From positions 1-7,125 of the forward strand of contig RFUP01000113.1 in assembly GCA_009922885.1 (NCBI GenBank): a stretch of DNA of 7,125 nt, read 5' to 3'. The position numbers and the translations under genes are program-made. Under the pieces are notes generated by a model. That model was not told where the DNA came from, did not search any database, and worked only from the letters and a program-made list of their open reading frames with translations. This document shows, piece by piece, positions 1-6,504 of the stretch. The stretch is from Paracoccaceae bacterium (GTDB lineage: Bacteria > Pseudomonadota > Alphaproteobacteria > Rhodobacterales > Rhodobacteraceae). Within the stretch, counting starts at the first letter, position 1. The number at the start of each line of letters is the position of its first letter.

Positions 1-1
1 G

Positions 2-256
2 TGGATCGGAAAAGCGGGTAGCTGGGGGCGGCGTGTTGGCGGGCTGGCGGCTCTTTCGGGCATCGCCGGTGCTAGCTTCGACGCTCTGGAGAACCTGATC
101 TCTTTCGTCATGCTGGCTAAGCCGGACGCGATTTCCCAAGCGGTGGCCATGGCCTATTCCAGCGCCGCAGCCGCGAAGTTCGGGCTTTTGACGCTGGCAA
201 TGGCGCTGGTGATCGTGACTGTCGTTCTTGGAGGGATCAGCCGCTTGCGCGGCTGA
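2..256 (+). CDS. C-terminal fragment of an unidentified membrane protein
   Basis: An open frame enters from the left edge and ends at TGA 254-256, giving 84 residues of a protein whose start lies outside the window. I do not recognise the family. The visible part is rich in Ala, Gly, Leu and Val. It has a moderately hydrophobic stretch at about residues 12-38 and a clear transmembrane segment at about 60-79 (FGLLTLAMALVIVTVVLGGI), followed by a short basic tail, RLRG, at the C-terminus. The basic tail suggests a cytoplasmic C-terminus by the positive-inside rule, which is inference. The gene converges on the helicase gene with only 7 bases between the two stop codons. A GC-rich hairpin spans its last codons. 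The amino-acid composition and reading through to the stop support a real gene; the function is unknown. Confidence 0.6.
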   Translation, partial: WIGKAGSWGRRVGGLAALSGIAGASFDALENLISFVMLAKPDAISQAVAMAYSSAAAAKFGLLTLAMALVIVTVVLGGISRLRG

Positions 257-259
257 TTT
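236..259 (+). terminator. Possible hairpin terminator embedded in the stop codon
   Basis: A perfect 9-bp inverted repeat (236-244 with 249-257, loop TTGC) is followed by a short T run (257-259). The TGA stop codon at 254-256 lies inside the right arm. With convergent genes 7 bases apart, a terminator here is sensible. The T run is too short for a confident intrinsic terminator, and on the minus strand no T run follows the stem. Confidence 0.4.
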
Positions 260-263
260 GGCC

Positions 264-1811
264 TTAGCCGGCGCGGCGCTGTTCGAAGCTCAGCGCAATG
301 AATTCCGGAAGGTGATCGCCAAGGCCGATGACCTTTTCGTCGCGATCCCGGTTGCGGTCATGGCGGTCGCGGTTGCGGCGCTCATCATTGCGGCCACCTT
401 CGCTGCGCTCGGAGCGGCGTTGCTCGTTCCGGCGGTTATCTTCACGACGGGTTTCTTCGCGTGGGGCTTCGGCTTGCGGCGCTTCCGCTACATCGGCCTC
501 AGGGGCCGTTGCGGTTTCCACCACCTCCACGACCTGTTCCTTCTCGGGCTTGTCCCCACGGCGGCGGCGATCGCCACGGCCACGGCGCTCGAAGGACTTG
601 CCGGAGGAAGCGCGTTCGGGGGCGCCACGGCTGGCGCTGCTTTCGCCGATCTTCTCGGAGAGGCCTTCGGGTAGACCAAGGCGCGGGATTTCTTTCTGGA
701 CGAGCTTTTCGATGGCGTCGAAATACTTCTCGTCGCGCTTGGTCCAGAGCGTAAGCGCCTTGCCTTTGCGCCCTGCGCGGCCCGTGCGGCCGATGCGGTG
801 CACGTAATCCTCGGCGTGGCTTGGCACATCGTAGTTGAAGACGTGGCTCACCGAGGGGATATCGAGGCCGCGGGCCGCCACATCGGACGCGATGAGGAAG
901 CGCACCGATCCGTCGCGGAAGCCATCGAGCGTACGCATGCGCTGCGACTGGTCGAGATCGCCGTGGATCGGCGCGGCGTTATAGCCGTATTTCTGCAAAG
1001 ACTTGGCGACGATATCGACGTCCGTTTTGCGGTTACAGAAGATGATCGCGTTGGTGCAGACATCGCCTTCGGCGTCGATGAGCGCACGGAGAAGCGCGCG
1101 CTTCTCGCTGGCTTCCTTGTCGCGGCGCGAGGCGGTGAAGAACACGACGCCCTGTTCGATGGTCTCGGAGGTGGTGGCCTGACGCGCCACTTCGATCCGC
1201 TCGGGGTTCGACAGGAACGTATTGGTGACGCGCTCGATTTCCGGAGCCATGGTGGCCGAGAAGAAGAGGGTCTGGCGCGTGAAGGGGGTAAGCGAGAAGA
1301 TGCGTTCGATATCGGGGATGAAGCCCATATCGAGCATCCGGTCAGCTTCATCGACGACCATGATCTGCACGCCGGTCAGCAGCAGTTTGCCACGCTCGAA
1401 ATGGTCGAGGAGGCGGCCGGGGGTGGCGATCAGCACATCGACGCCACGGTCAATGAGCGCGTCCTGATCCTTGAAGGAGACACCACCGATCAGAAGCGCT
1501 TTGGTGAGCTTCAAGTGCTTGGTGTAGGTGTCGAAGTTTTCTGCAACCTGCGCGGCGAGTTCGCGGGTCGGGCAAAGGACGAGGCTGCGCGGCATACGGG
1601 CGCGGGCACGGCCTTTGGCGAGGAGAGTGATCATCGGCAGCGTGAAGCTTGCCGTCTTGCCCGTGCCGGTTTGGGCGATGCCCAGAACGTCACGACCTTC
1701 AAGCGCGTGGGGGATGGCCCCGGCTTGGATAGGCGTGGGGGTTTCGTAACCCGCCTCTTCGATGGCTTTCAGGACTTTGGGATCGAGCTTCAGGTCAGTA
1801 AATTTGGTCAT
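264..1811 (-). CDS. rhlE: RhlE-type DEAD-box ATP-dependent RNA helicase
   Basis: This 515-residue protein is a complete superfamily 2 DEAD-box RNA helicase. It would use ATP to open short RNA duplexes in ribosome assembly, mRNA turnover or cold adaptation. All motifs are visible: Q motif with Phe4 and TPTPIQ 24-29; Walker A AQTGTGKT 46-53; PTRELA 81-86; GG 109-110; TPGR 130-133; DEAD 154-157; SAT 185-187; FCNR 258-261; ARGLD 313-317; HRIGRTGR 338-345. The two RecA-like domains end near residue 375. A disordered tail follows: basic at about 405-425, Glu/Ala/Pro-rich at 425-455, then Arg/Asp/Asn/Glu-rich to 493, probably RNA-binding. It ends in a hydrophobic segment, VIGLGDHLPEFIAL. The ATG at 1811 was chosen because MTKFTDL places the Q motif correctly; an in-frame upstream start at 1940 would add 43 residues unlike the family. 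The Shine-Dalgarno is weak (GGA, 5 bases before ATG) and sits in a hairpin. RhlE is the best subgroup fit; an SrmB- or DbpA-like role is not excluded. Confidence 0.93.
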   Translation of the reverse strand: MTKFTDLKLDPKVLKAIEEAGYETPTPIQAGAIPHALEGRDVLGIAQTGTGKTASFTLPMITLLAKGRARARMPRSLVLCPTRELAAQVAENFDTYTKHLKLTKALLIGGVSFKDQDALIDRGVDVLIATPGRLLDHFERGKLLLTGVQIMVVDEADRMLDMGFIPDIERIFSLTPFTRQTLFFSATMAPEIERVTNTFLSNPERIEVARQATTSETIEQGVVFFTASRRDKEASEKRALLRALIDAEGDVCTNAIIFCNRKTDVDIVAKSLQKYGYNAAPIHGDLDQSQRMRTLDGFRDGSVRFLIASDVAARGLDIPSVSHVFNYDVPSHAEDYVHRIGRTGRAGRKGKALTLWTKRDEKYFDAIEKLVQKEIPRLGLPEGLSEKIGESSASRGAPERASSGKSFERRGRGDRRRRGDKPEKEQVVEVVETATAPEADVAEAPQAEAPREETRREDNRRNEQRRSERSEGGRNDERRNRDRHDRNRDRDEKVIGLGDHLPEFIALSFEQRRAG

Positions 1812-1952
1812 GTGTGTCCGTGGCTTACGGACGCGACTTGGCCCGTACATCTGAAAAGGATCCGGCCCGGATGGCCCTGTGCCTCCGGCACGTCTTGATC
1901 CGCATTGCGTGGCCTTAGCGCAAAGGCGGCCAGCGGTCAATCACGCAGAGGG
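1812..1952 (-). promoter_or_regulatory. Structured leader of the helicase gene
   Basis: This 141-base gap between the glycosyltransferase stop and the helicase start holds no gene but three small perfect inverted repeats. The first is 6 bp (1816-1821 with 1827-1832, loop of 5), lying 4 bases before the helicase ATG and including its only Shine-Dalgarno-like bases. The second is 5 bp (1860-1864 with 1868-1872, loop of 3). The third is 5 bp (1879-1883 with 1887-1891, loop of 3). None is followed by a T run on the minus strand, so they do not look like intrinsic terminators for the upstream gene. I see no convincing -35/-10 pair. The structures could modulate translation, for example with temperature, but that is inference, and short GC inverted repeats arise often by chance in GC-rich DNA. 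Confidence 0.35.
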
Positions 1953-2882
1953 TTAGGCGAAGTGACGCTGAATGAGGGCGCCGGGATCAATTGACGCTTC
2001 CAGAAGTCTACCATGGGCGCGGAGTGCTTCAAGGAGGGCAGGGCGGGCGAGGCAGACTTCGTCGTAGAATTCGCGCAATCCGGCTTCGCCGTGCTCGGCT
2101 TCGATCATGCTGAGAAGCTCGTGCATGGAAAGCCCGCCGTCTTCACGCTTGCGGTTCGGTTTCAGCTCGGAGCGGTAGGAGCCTTCGGTGAGGCGGAAGC
2201 GATAGGCTGCTAGGAAATCCTCACGGCTTTTGGCGTGGAAATGCAGGAGCGGAAGGTCGGTGAGTTCCTGTTGGCCAGGGTTCTCGACCTCGCCTGCGTA
2301 GACATTGTGGATGCGCGGTTTGAGTTCGGGATGGCCTGTGCGCAGAAAGAGCTTGCCTGCCACATGGCTCAGGAAGCCGCCGTTCAGCCATTGGCCGAAC
2401 TGGGGATAGACCGCTTCGGTTTCCGCGCGGCGTTCGCGGGCGGAAAGCGCCACGCCTTTTAAATAGCGCCCGCCTTCGCCCGAGAGCGCCTCCCACGGGC
2501 GGACACGGGCGCAGAGGCAGTATGCGGGGAGGCCCGCTAAGCGGCTTTCTACGGATCGGGTGCTAGGCCAGAGTAATTCGTCGACATCGCAATGCAGGAG
2601 CCAATCCACGTCTTTGGCGCGCGACAGCGCGTGGGCGGCATTCATGGTTTGGCGGGGTTGGTGCCGCTCAGGACGATTGCCGCGCTTCTTCCAATAGGTC
2701 TCATCACAGAGGGTGACGCGCAGTTTTGGGTGGCTGTTGAGGCGCTCGGCCTTTTCGGGGTCCGCGTCGTCGAGATAGAGGAATAGCCGATGCGCGCCGT
2801 GTTCGAGGTGCCATGCGGCGAAACGTTGGATTTCGGCAAGCGGTGCCTTGATGGTCGAGACGATGCCCCATTTGACAGTCAT
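1953..2882 (-). CDS. Glycosyltransferase, family 2-like (second of a tandem pair)
   Basis: The 309-residue protein resembles the bacterial family 2-like glycosyltransferases annotated as Glyco_tranf_2_4 (related to DUF23/GT92). They transfer a sugar from a nucleotide-sugar donor to a glycan or lipid acceptor. The N-terminal half has the alternating beta/alpha pattern of a GT-A fold, with RFAAWHLEHGA at 20-30 and LFLYLDD at 33-39. The metal-binding DxD is in HCDVDELLWP at 98-106. Further conserved stretches are FGQWLNGGFLSHVAGKLFLRTG at 162-183 and a His-rich LLHFHAKS at 212-219. No signal peptide or membrane segment is visible, so it should be cytoplasmic or peripheral. Its start overlaps the stop of the upstream paralogue by 4 bases (ATGA), and a GGAGG lies 7 bases before the ATG, so translation is probably coupled. 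Donor and acceptor are unknown; capsule, lipopolysaccharide or exopolysaccharide is possible. Confidence 0.82.
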   Translation of the reverse strand: MTVKWGIVSTIKAPLAEIQRFAAWHLEHGAHRLFLYLDDADPEKAERLNSHPKLRVTLCDETYWKKRGNRPERHQPRQTMNAAHALSRAKDVDWLLHCDVDELLWPSTRSVESRLAGLPAYCLCARVRPWEALSGEGGRYLKGVALSARERRAETEAVYPQFGQWLNGGFLSHVAGKLFLRTGHPELKPRIHNVYAGEVENPGQQELTDLPLLHFHAKSREDFLAAYRFRLTEGSYRSELKPNRKREDGGLSMHELLSMIEAEHGEAGLREFYDEVCLARPALLEALRAHGRLLEASIDPGALIQRHFA

Positions 2883-3910
2883 GCCAGATCCTCCAACGAG
2901 ACGCCGAAATGTTTTTGGATCAGGGTATCGAAGGGCATTTGACGGGTCACGAGCATATTATGGGCGGCAAGGGCGGCGAGGAGGTCGGGGCGGGCGAGGC
3001 AGACCTCTTTGAAGAGAGCCTTGAGGCCGTTTTCTCCTTCAGATTCGAGCATGTCGAGCACTTGGGCCAATCCGATATTGCCGCTTTTCTGGGGGCGATA
3101 GCTGCCTTGGGTTTTCCGGAACGCAAGATGGCGGGCGAAACTTTCCCAGCTCGGGGCATGGGCATGGCCCAGCCAAACACCGGGAAGGCGCGTTCTGTTG
3201 GCGATGGCCTTTTGCTGGAAGAGGCAAGAGTGGATCCCTACACGCACTGCCTTGAAACCAGTGCGCGCGAAGTTCTTGCCTTCGAGATGCGAGATGTAGC
3301 CACCACGCAGGTAAGGCCCGAATGTGGGGTAGAGGCTTTCCCTGAGTGCACCGGTTTGGCCCGCGAAACGGGGGGCCATTTTGAAATGGTAGGTGTCGCC
3401 GGGTTCTGTTGGGGCCAATTGTTCGATGGGGGCGATGTTGAGCACTGCCATATCGTCCGGAGCGGTGGCTAGCCAGTCAGCGATTGAGGTGTCGGGGAGC
3501 AGGAATTCGTCGATGTCGATGTGGCAGAGCCATTGGCTTTGCGCGGAGCGGTAGGCTTGGGTGGCGGCAACAGCTTGGCGGTTTTGGTGCGCGGGGAGGC
3601 GTTCGCGCCCGATACTGGCCCACCACTCGGGGGAGCAGGGGATCACCGCAACGCGCGGGTGGGGGGCGAAGAAGCGCTCCACGTCCGGCATGTCCTGATC
3701 GAGGTAGAAGCTGACCTTCGTGGCGCCGAGTTCGAGATGCCATGCCGCGAAGCGCAGGAGGGCGGGCAAGGCCGCGTTGGTGAGCGTAACCGTTTCCCAC
3801 GTGATCTTTTCGGGGGTGTGTTCGATTTGATCGGGGCGAATGGCAAGCGCTATGGAGGGCCTGCCAGTGCGCTCGTCAGGCTCGGATAGATCGTCACTCG
3901 CATCGTTCAT
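2879..3910 (-). CDS. Glycosyltransferase, family 2-like (first of a tandem pair)
   Basis: This 343-residue protein is a paralogue of its downstream neighbour and belongs to the same Glyco_tranf_2_4-like group of GT-A glycosyltransferases. Shared landmarks are RFAAWHLELGA at 53-63, FYLDQD at 68-73, the DxD motif in HIDIDEFLLP at 130-139, YPTFGPYLRGGYISHLEGKN at 194-213, EVCLARPDLLAAL at 302-314 and LIQKHFG near the C-terminus. It has an extra acidic N-terminus of about 40 residues that the partner lacks. No signal peptide or transmembrane segment is seen. I prefer ATG 3910; a TTG at 3937 would add nine residues. Neither has a recognisable Shine-Dalgarno, so the start is uncertain. It is the first gene of a two-gene unit, 69 bases downstream of the dehydrogenase gene and beyond a hairpin likely to end that upstream transcript. 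The sugar transferred cannot be deduced. Confidence 0.8.
   Translation of the reverse strand: MNDASDDLSEPDERTGRPSIALAIRPDQIEHTPEKITWETVTLTNAALPALLRFAAWHLELGATKVSFYLDQDMPDVERFFAPHPRVAVIPCSPEWWASIGRERLPAHQNRQAVAATQAYRSAQSQWLCHIDIDEFLLPDTSIADWLATAPDDMAVLNIAPIEQLAPTEPGDTYHFKMAPRFAGQTGALRESLYPTFGPYLRGGYISHLEGKNFARTGFKAVRVGIHSCLFQQKAIANRTRLPGVWLGHAHAPSWESFARHLAFRKTQGSYRPQKSGNIGLAQVLDMLESEGENGLKALFKEVCLARPDLLAALAAHNMLVTRQMPFDTLIQKHFGVSLEDLA
2890..2894 (-). promoter_or_regulatory. Strong Shine-Dalgarno for the downstream glycosyltransferase
   Basis: GGAGG on the minus strand lies 7 bases before ATG 2882-2880 and inside the last codons of the upstream paralogue. It fixes the start of the downstream gene and, with the ATGA overlap, indicates translational coupling. 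Confidence 0.75.
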
Positions 3911-3943
3911 GAAGCGACAATGGCGCGCCTCATGCAAGGGCGC

Positions 3944-3975
3944 AAGGGGCGGCGGAGATGGCTCCGCCGCCCTTT
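3944..3975 (-). terminator. GC-rich hairpin after the dehydrogenase gene
   Basis: A perfect 11-bp inverted repeat (3947-3957 with 3962-3972, loop of 4) begins 8 bases past the dehydrogenase stop codon. It is the strongest simple hairpin I found in the window. On the minus strand the stem is preceded by AAAA and followed only by CTTGCG, so the U-tract is poor; on the plus strand TTTT follows, but no plus-strand gene precedes it. Position and strength suggest it ends or attenuates the polyamine transcript, or protects its 3' end, and separates it from the glycosyltransferase genes. Confidence 0.6.
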
Positions 3976-3979
3976 TGGT

Positions 3980-5215
3980 TCAGGCATTCCAAGCGCGGTC
4001 GCCCGCAGCATCCTTGACGCGGGTGGGCAGGCCCATGCGATCGAGAAGGGTGAAGAAGGGCTTCGGATCCAACTCTTCGACGTTCACCATCTTGGAAGTG
4101 TCCCACTCGCCTGTGCCAACGAGCATGGCCGCAGCAACGGGCGGCACGCCTGCGGTATAGCTGATGCCTTGGCTGCCAACTTCCTCATAGGCTTCTTTGT
4201 GATCAGCGACGTTATAGACGAAGATCTCTACGTCCTTGCCGCCCTTCTTGCCCTTCACCAGATCGCCGATGCAGGTTTTTCCGGTGTAATTCGGTGCAAG
4301 GCTGGCTGGATCGGGCAACACGGCTTTCACCACTTTGAGCGGCACCACTTCGAGGCCTTCGGCGGTTTTCACGGGCTGTTCCGAGAGAAGGCCGAGGTTT
4401 TTCAGCACGGTGAACACGTTGATGTAGTGATCGCCAAAGCCCATCCAGAAGCGCACATCGGCCTGTGGATAGTTGGCGGCGAGCGAGTGCACCTCGTCGT
4501 GGCCCGATTGATAGGCGCGGCAGGTGCCGACGACGGGCAGATCCCAGTCGCGGCCCGAGGCGAACATCGAGGTTTCCTTCCACTGCTGGTCTTCCCAATA
4601 GTAGACGGTGCCTGTGAATTCGCGGAAGTTGATTTCGGGATCGAAGTTGGTGGCGAAGTATTTGCCGTGCGATCCAGCGTTAATGTCGACGATGTCGATC
4701 GACGTCACCTCGTCCATCTGGTCGATGGCGAAACGCGCGAAAGCATTCACCACGCCCGGATCGAAGCCCGAACCCAGAATGGCGGTGACGCCCTTTTCAG
4801 CGCAGAGGTCGCGTTTTTTCCACTCGTAGTTGCCATACCACGGTGGGGCCTCGCAAATCTTGGCGGGATCTTCGTGAATGGCCGTGTCGATATAGGCCGC
4901 ACCGGTTTCGATACAGGCATCCATCACGGTCATGTTCACGAAGGCAGAGCCCACGTTGATCACAATCTGGGCTCCAGTTGCACGGATCAGAGCCGCGACG
5001 GCGGTGCTGTCCATGGCATCCACCGCATGGGCGCGAAGAATGCCGTCCACTTTCATCGCGCGCTTCTCGCGAACGGACTCAAGGATCGCTTCGCATTTCG
5101 AAAGCGTCCGGCTGGCGACATGGATCTCGCCAAGCACATCGTTATTTTGAGCGCATTTATGCGCCACGACCTGAGCGACGCCGCCTGCGCCAATTATGAG
5201 GACGTTCTTCTTCAT
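3980..5215 (-). CDS. Carboxynorspermidine/carboxyspermidine dehydrogenase (saccharopine dehydrogenase family)
   Basis: This 411-residue protein belongs to the saccharopine dehydrogenase-like family and most resembles carboxynorspermidine synthase (CASDH). That enzyme uses NADPH to reductively condense a diamine with L-aspartate 4-semialdehyde: 1,3-diaminopropane gives carboxynorspermidine, putrescine gives carboxyspermidine. Visible features are the Rossmann fingerprint VLIIGAGGVAQVVAHKCAQN at 5-24, the dinucleotide-ribose strand HVASRTLSKCE at 32-42, INVGSAFVN at 86-94, a conserved GSGFDPGVVNAFA at 148-160, and a C-terminal YTAGVPPVAAAMLVGTGEWD at 353-372. Length matches the family at about 400-415. 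ATG 5215 starts directly before the Rossmann strand; an AAGGGGG lies 12 bases upstream, rather far for a Shine-Dalgarno. The NspC-like decarboxylase lies 72 bases upstream on the same strand and performs the next step, which makes this assignment much more likely than lysine metabolism. In alphaproteobacteria the product is usually taken to be spermidine; the preferred diamine is inference. Confidence 0.9.
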   Translation of the reverse strand: MKKNVLIIGAGGVAQVVAHKCAQNNDVLGEIHVASRTLSKCEAILESVREKRAMKVDGILRAHAVDAMDSTAVAALIRATGAQIVINVGSAFVNMTVMDACIETGAAYIDTAIHEDPAKICEAPPWYGNYEWKKRDLCAEKGVTAILGSGFDPGVVNAFARFAIDQMDEVTSIDIVDINAGSHGKYFATNFDPEINFREFTGTVYYWEDQQWKETSMFASGRDWDLPVVGTCRAYQSGHDEVHSLAANYPQADVRFWMGFGDHYINVFTVLKNLGLLSEQPVKTAEGLEVVPLKVVKAVLPDPASLAPNYTGKTCIGDLVKGKKGGKDVEIFVYNVADHKEAYEEVGSQGISYTAGVPPVAAAMLVGTGEWDTSKMVNVEELDPKPFFTLLDRMGLPTRVKDAAGDRAWNA

Positions 5216-5287
5216 CTACCCACGAGACCCCCTTTGGTTTGTCGGGTGGAAAGGTGCCGCTTTAGCGCGACGGTTCAATGACAGCCC

Positions 5288-6385
5288 TTAAGATAGGGCG
5301 GACGCGAAGTCTGCGTAGGTGAAATCGCGAACGAGGCGAGTTGTGCCGTCGAGTTCTTTCACCGCGATTGACGGCATTTGCACGCCGTTGAACCAGTTTT
5401 TCTTCACCATCGTATAGCCTGCCGCGTCATCCATCGAGAGGCGATCCCCCGCTTTGAGCGGGGCTGGGAAGCGGAAGGTGCCGAAAATATCGCCAGCAAG
5501 GCAGGACTTCCCGCACACCATCCACTCTTCAGGCCCTTCGTTCGGGACCATCTTGGCGCTTTCACGGTAGATCAGAAGATCGAGCATATGGGCTTCGACG
5601 GAGCTGTCGACGATAGCGAGGTTTTTGCCGTTCCAGAGCGTGTCGAGAACGGTGACTTCGAGAGTGGTCGACTTGGTGATCGCGGCTTCGCCGGGTTCCA
5701 GATAGACCTGCACCTCGTTCTTGTCGGAGAACCGCTTGAGGCGTTCGGCCAGTTTTTCCAACGGATAGCCTTCGCCCGTGAAATGGATGCCGCCGCCAAG
5801 GCTGATCCAGTCCATCCGGCGGACGAGATGCCCGAAACGCTGTTCGATCCCGTCGAGCATTGCGGAGAAGCGGTCGAAATCGGCGTTCTCGCAATTGTTG
5901 TGGAACATAAAGCCGGAAATCAGGTCGGCCACGGGTTCGATATTCGCGGGATCGTGCTCGCCCAAACGCGAGAAGGGGCGCGCGGGGTCGGCCAGATCGA
6001 AGGAGGATGTCGACACGCCGGGGTTCACGCGCAACCCGCGCACATGCGAGCGGCTTACCTCTTCGAAGCGTGTGAGTTGCCCCACGGTGTTGAAGATAAT
6101 CTTGTCCGACGAGGCCAAGACCTCATCGATCTCGCTCGGAGACCACGCCACGGAATAGGCATGGGTTTCCCCAGGGAATTTCTCGCGCCCCAGCTTTACT
6201 TCGAAGAGCGAAGAGGAGGTCGTGCCGTCCATGTATTGCGACATGAAATCAAATACATCCCAAGTGGCAAAGCACTTGAGGGCCAAAAGCGCCTTGGCAC
6301 CGGAATTCTCGCGGAGCCAGGCGATTTTTTCCATGTTCGGCAGAAGCCGAGTTTTGTCGATCAGATAATACGGGGTCTGAAGCAT
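5288..6385 (-). CDS. nspC: Carboxynorspermidine/carboxyspermidine decarboxylase, PLP-dependent
   Basis: This 365-residue protein matches NspC, a fold-III (alanine racemase/ornithine decarboxylase-like) PLP enzyme that decarboxylates carboxynorspermidine or carboxyspermidine to norspermidine or spermidine in the cytoplasm. The PLP Schiff-base lysine is Lys37 in LLALKCFATWDVFDF. Other hallmarks are DGTTSSSLFEVKLG at 53-66, ETHAYSVAWS at 73-82, FHNNCEN at 161-167, the PLP-phosphate glycine loop SLGGGIHFT at 195-203, LEPGEAAITK at 229-238, GKSCLAGDIF at 292-301 with the likely active-site Cys295 that fits the family's conserved cysteine from the partner subunit, and AGYTMVKKNWFNG at 322-334. ATG 6385 begins MLQTPYYLID, aligning with the family's N-terminus; an upstream in-frame start at 6481 would add 32 non-family residues. 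AAGGGA lies 10 bases before the ATG. The gene is first of a probable two-gene polyamine operon with the dehydrogenase 72 bases downstream. No key residue is missing. Confidence 0.94.
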   Translation of the reverse strand: MLQTPYYLIDKTRLLPNMEKIAWLRENSGAKALLALKCFATWDVFDFMSQYMDGTTSSSLFEVKLGREKFPGETHAYSVAWSPSEIDEVLASSDKIIFNTVGQLTRFEEVSRSHVRGLRVNPGVSTSSFDLADPARPFSRLGEHDPANIEPVADLISGFMFHNNCENADFDRFSAMLDGIEQRFGHLVRRMDWISLGGGIHFTGEGYPLEKLAERLKRFSDKNEVQVYLEPGEAAITKSTTLEVTVLDTLWNGKNLAIVDSSVEAHMLDLLIYRESAKMVPNEGPEEWMVCGKSCLAGDIFGTFRFPAPLKAGDRLSMDDAAGYTMVKKNWFNGVQMPSIAVKELDGTTRLVRDFTYADFASALS

Positions 6386-6445
6386 CAGTCGGGCGTCCCT
6401 TGGCAAGTGCCGAGCAAAAACAATGGGGCGGCAAACGGCCCGCGG

Positions 6446-6474
6446 GTGATACAGGCAATCCTTCGGGCATGCAA
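6446..6474 (-). promoter_or_regulatory. Possible sigma-70-like promoter for the decarboxylase gene
   Basis: On the minus strand TTGCAT (6474-6469) and TATCAC (6451-6446) are separated by 17 bases. They match the consensus at 3 of 6 and 4 of 6 positions, and transcription would start roughly 55 bases before the decarboxylase ATG. The match is weak and could be chance. Confidence 0.22.
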
Positions 6475-6492
6475 ATACCAATCTCAGGAAAT

Positions 6493-6504
6493 TCGGCGCG
6501 CCGA
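6493..6504. repeat. Perfect 12-bp palindrome in the divergent promoter region
   Basis: TCGGCGCGCCGA reads identically on both strands. It is centred about 110 bases upstream of the decarboxylase start and about 170 bases upstream of the packaging gene start, a position suitable for a dimeric regulator. No known operator was matched, and GC-rich palindromes can arise by chance. Confidence 0.4.

Noticed and set aside
798..1898. Long plus-strand open frame (366 codons) opposite the helicase gene
   Set aside because: It is antisense to a complete helicase with all motifs, its protein is a composition-driven mixture rich in Arg, Asp, Glu, Gly and Val with no recognisable domain, and it runs through the helicase leader. 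Long antisense frames are common in GC-rich genomes.
1812..1940. In-frame 43-residue N-terminal extension of the helicase from 1940
   Set aside because: The extension is Arg-, Gly- and Pro-rich, unlike any helicase N-terminus, and ATG 1811 puts the Q motif at the expected distance.
3920..5281. Long plus-strand open frame (453 codons) opposite the dehydrogenase gene
   Set aside because: It mirrors the dehydrogenase codon by codon, is His-, Gly- and Ala-rich without motifs, and has no plausible family. The minus-strand gene is unambiguous.
5216..5287. Possible terminator or small RNA between the decarboxylase and dehydrogenase genes
   Set aside because: Only a 4-bp stem around CGCT/AGCG is visible and no U run follows. 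The gap looks like an ordinary intra-operon spacer.
6386..6481. 32-residue N-terminal extension of the decarboxylase from 6481
   Set aside because: MLQTPYYLID at 6385 aligns with the family start, and the extension has no resemblance to it.
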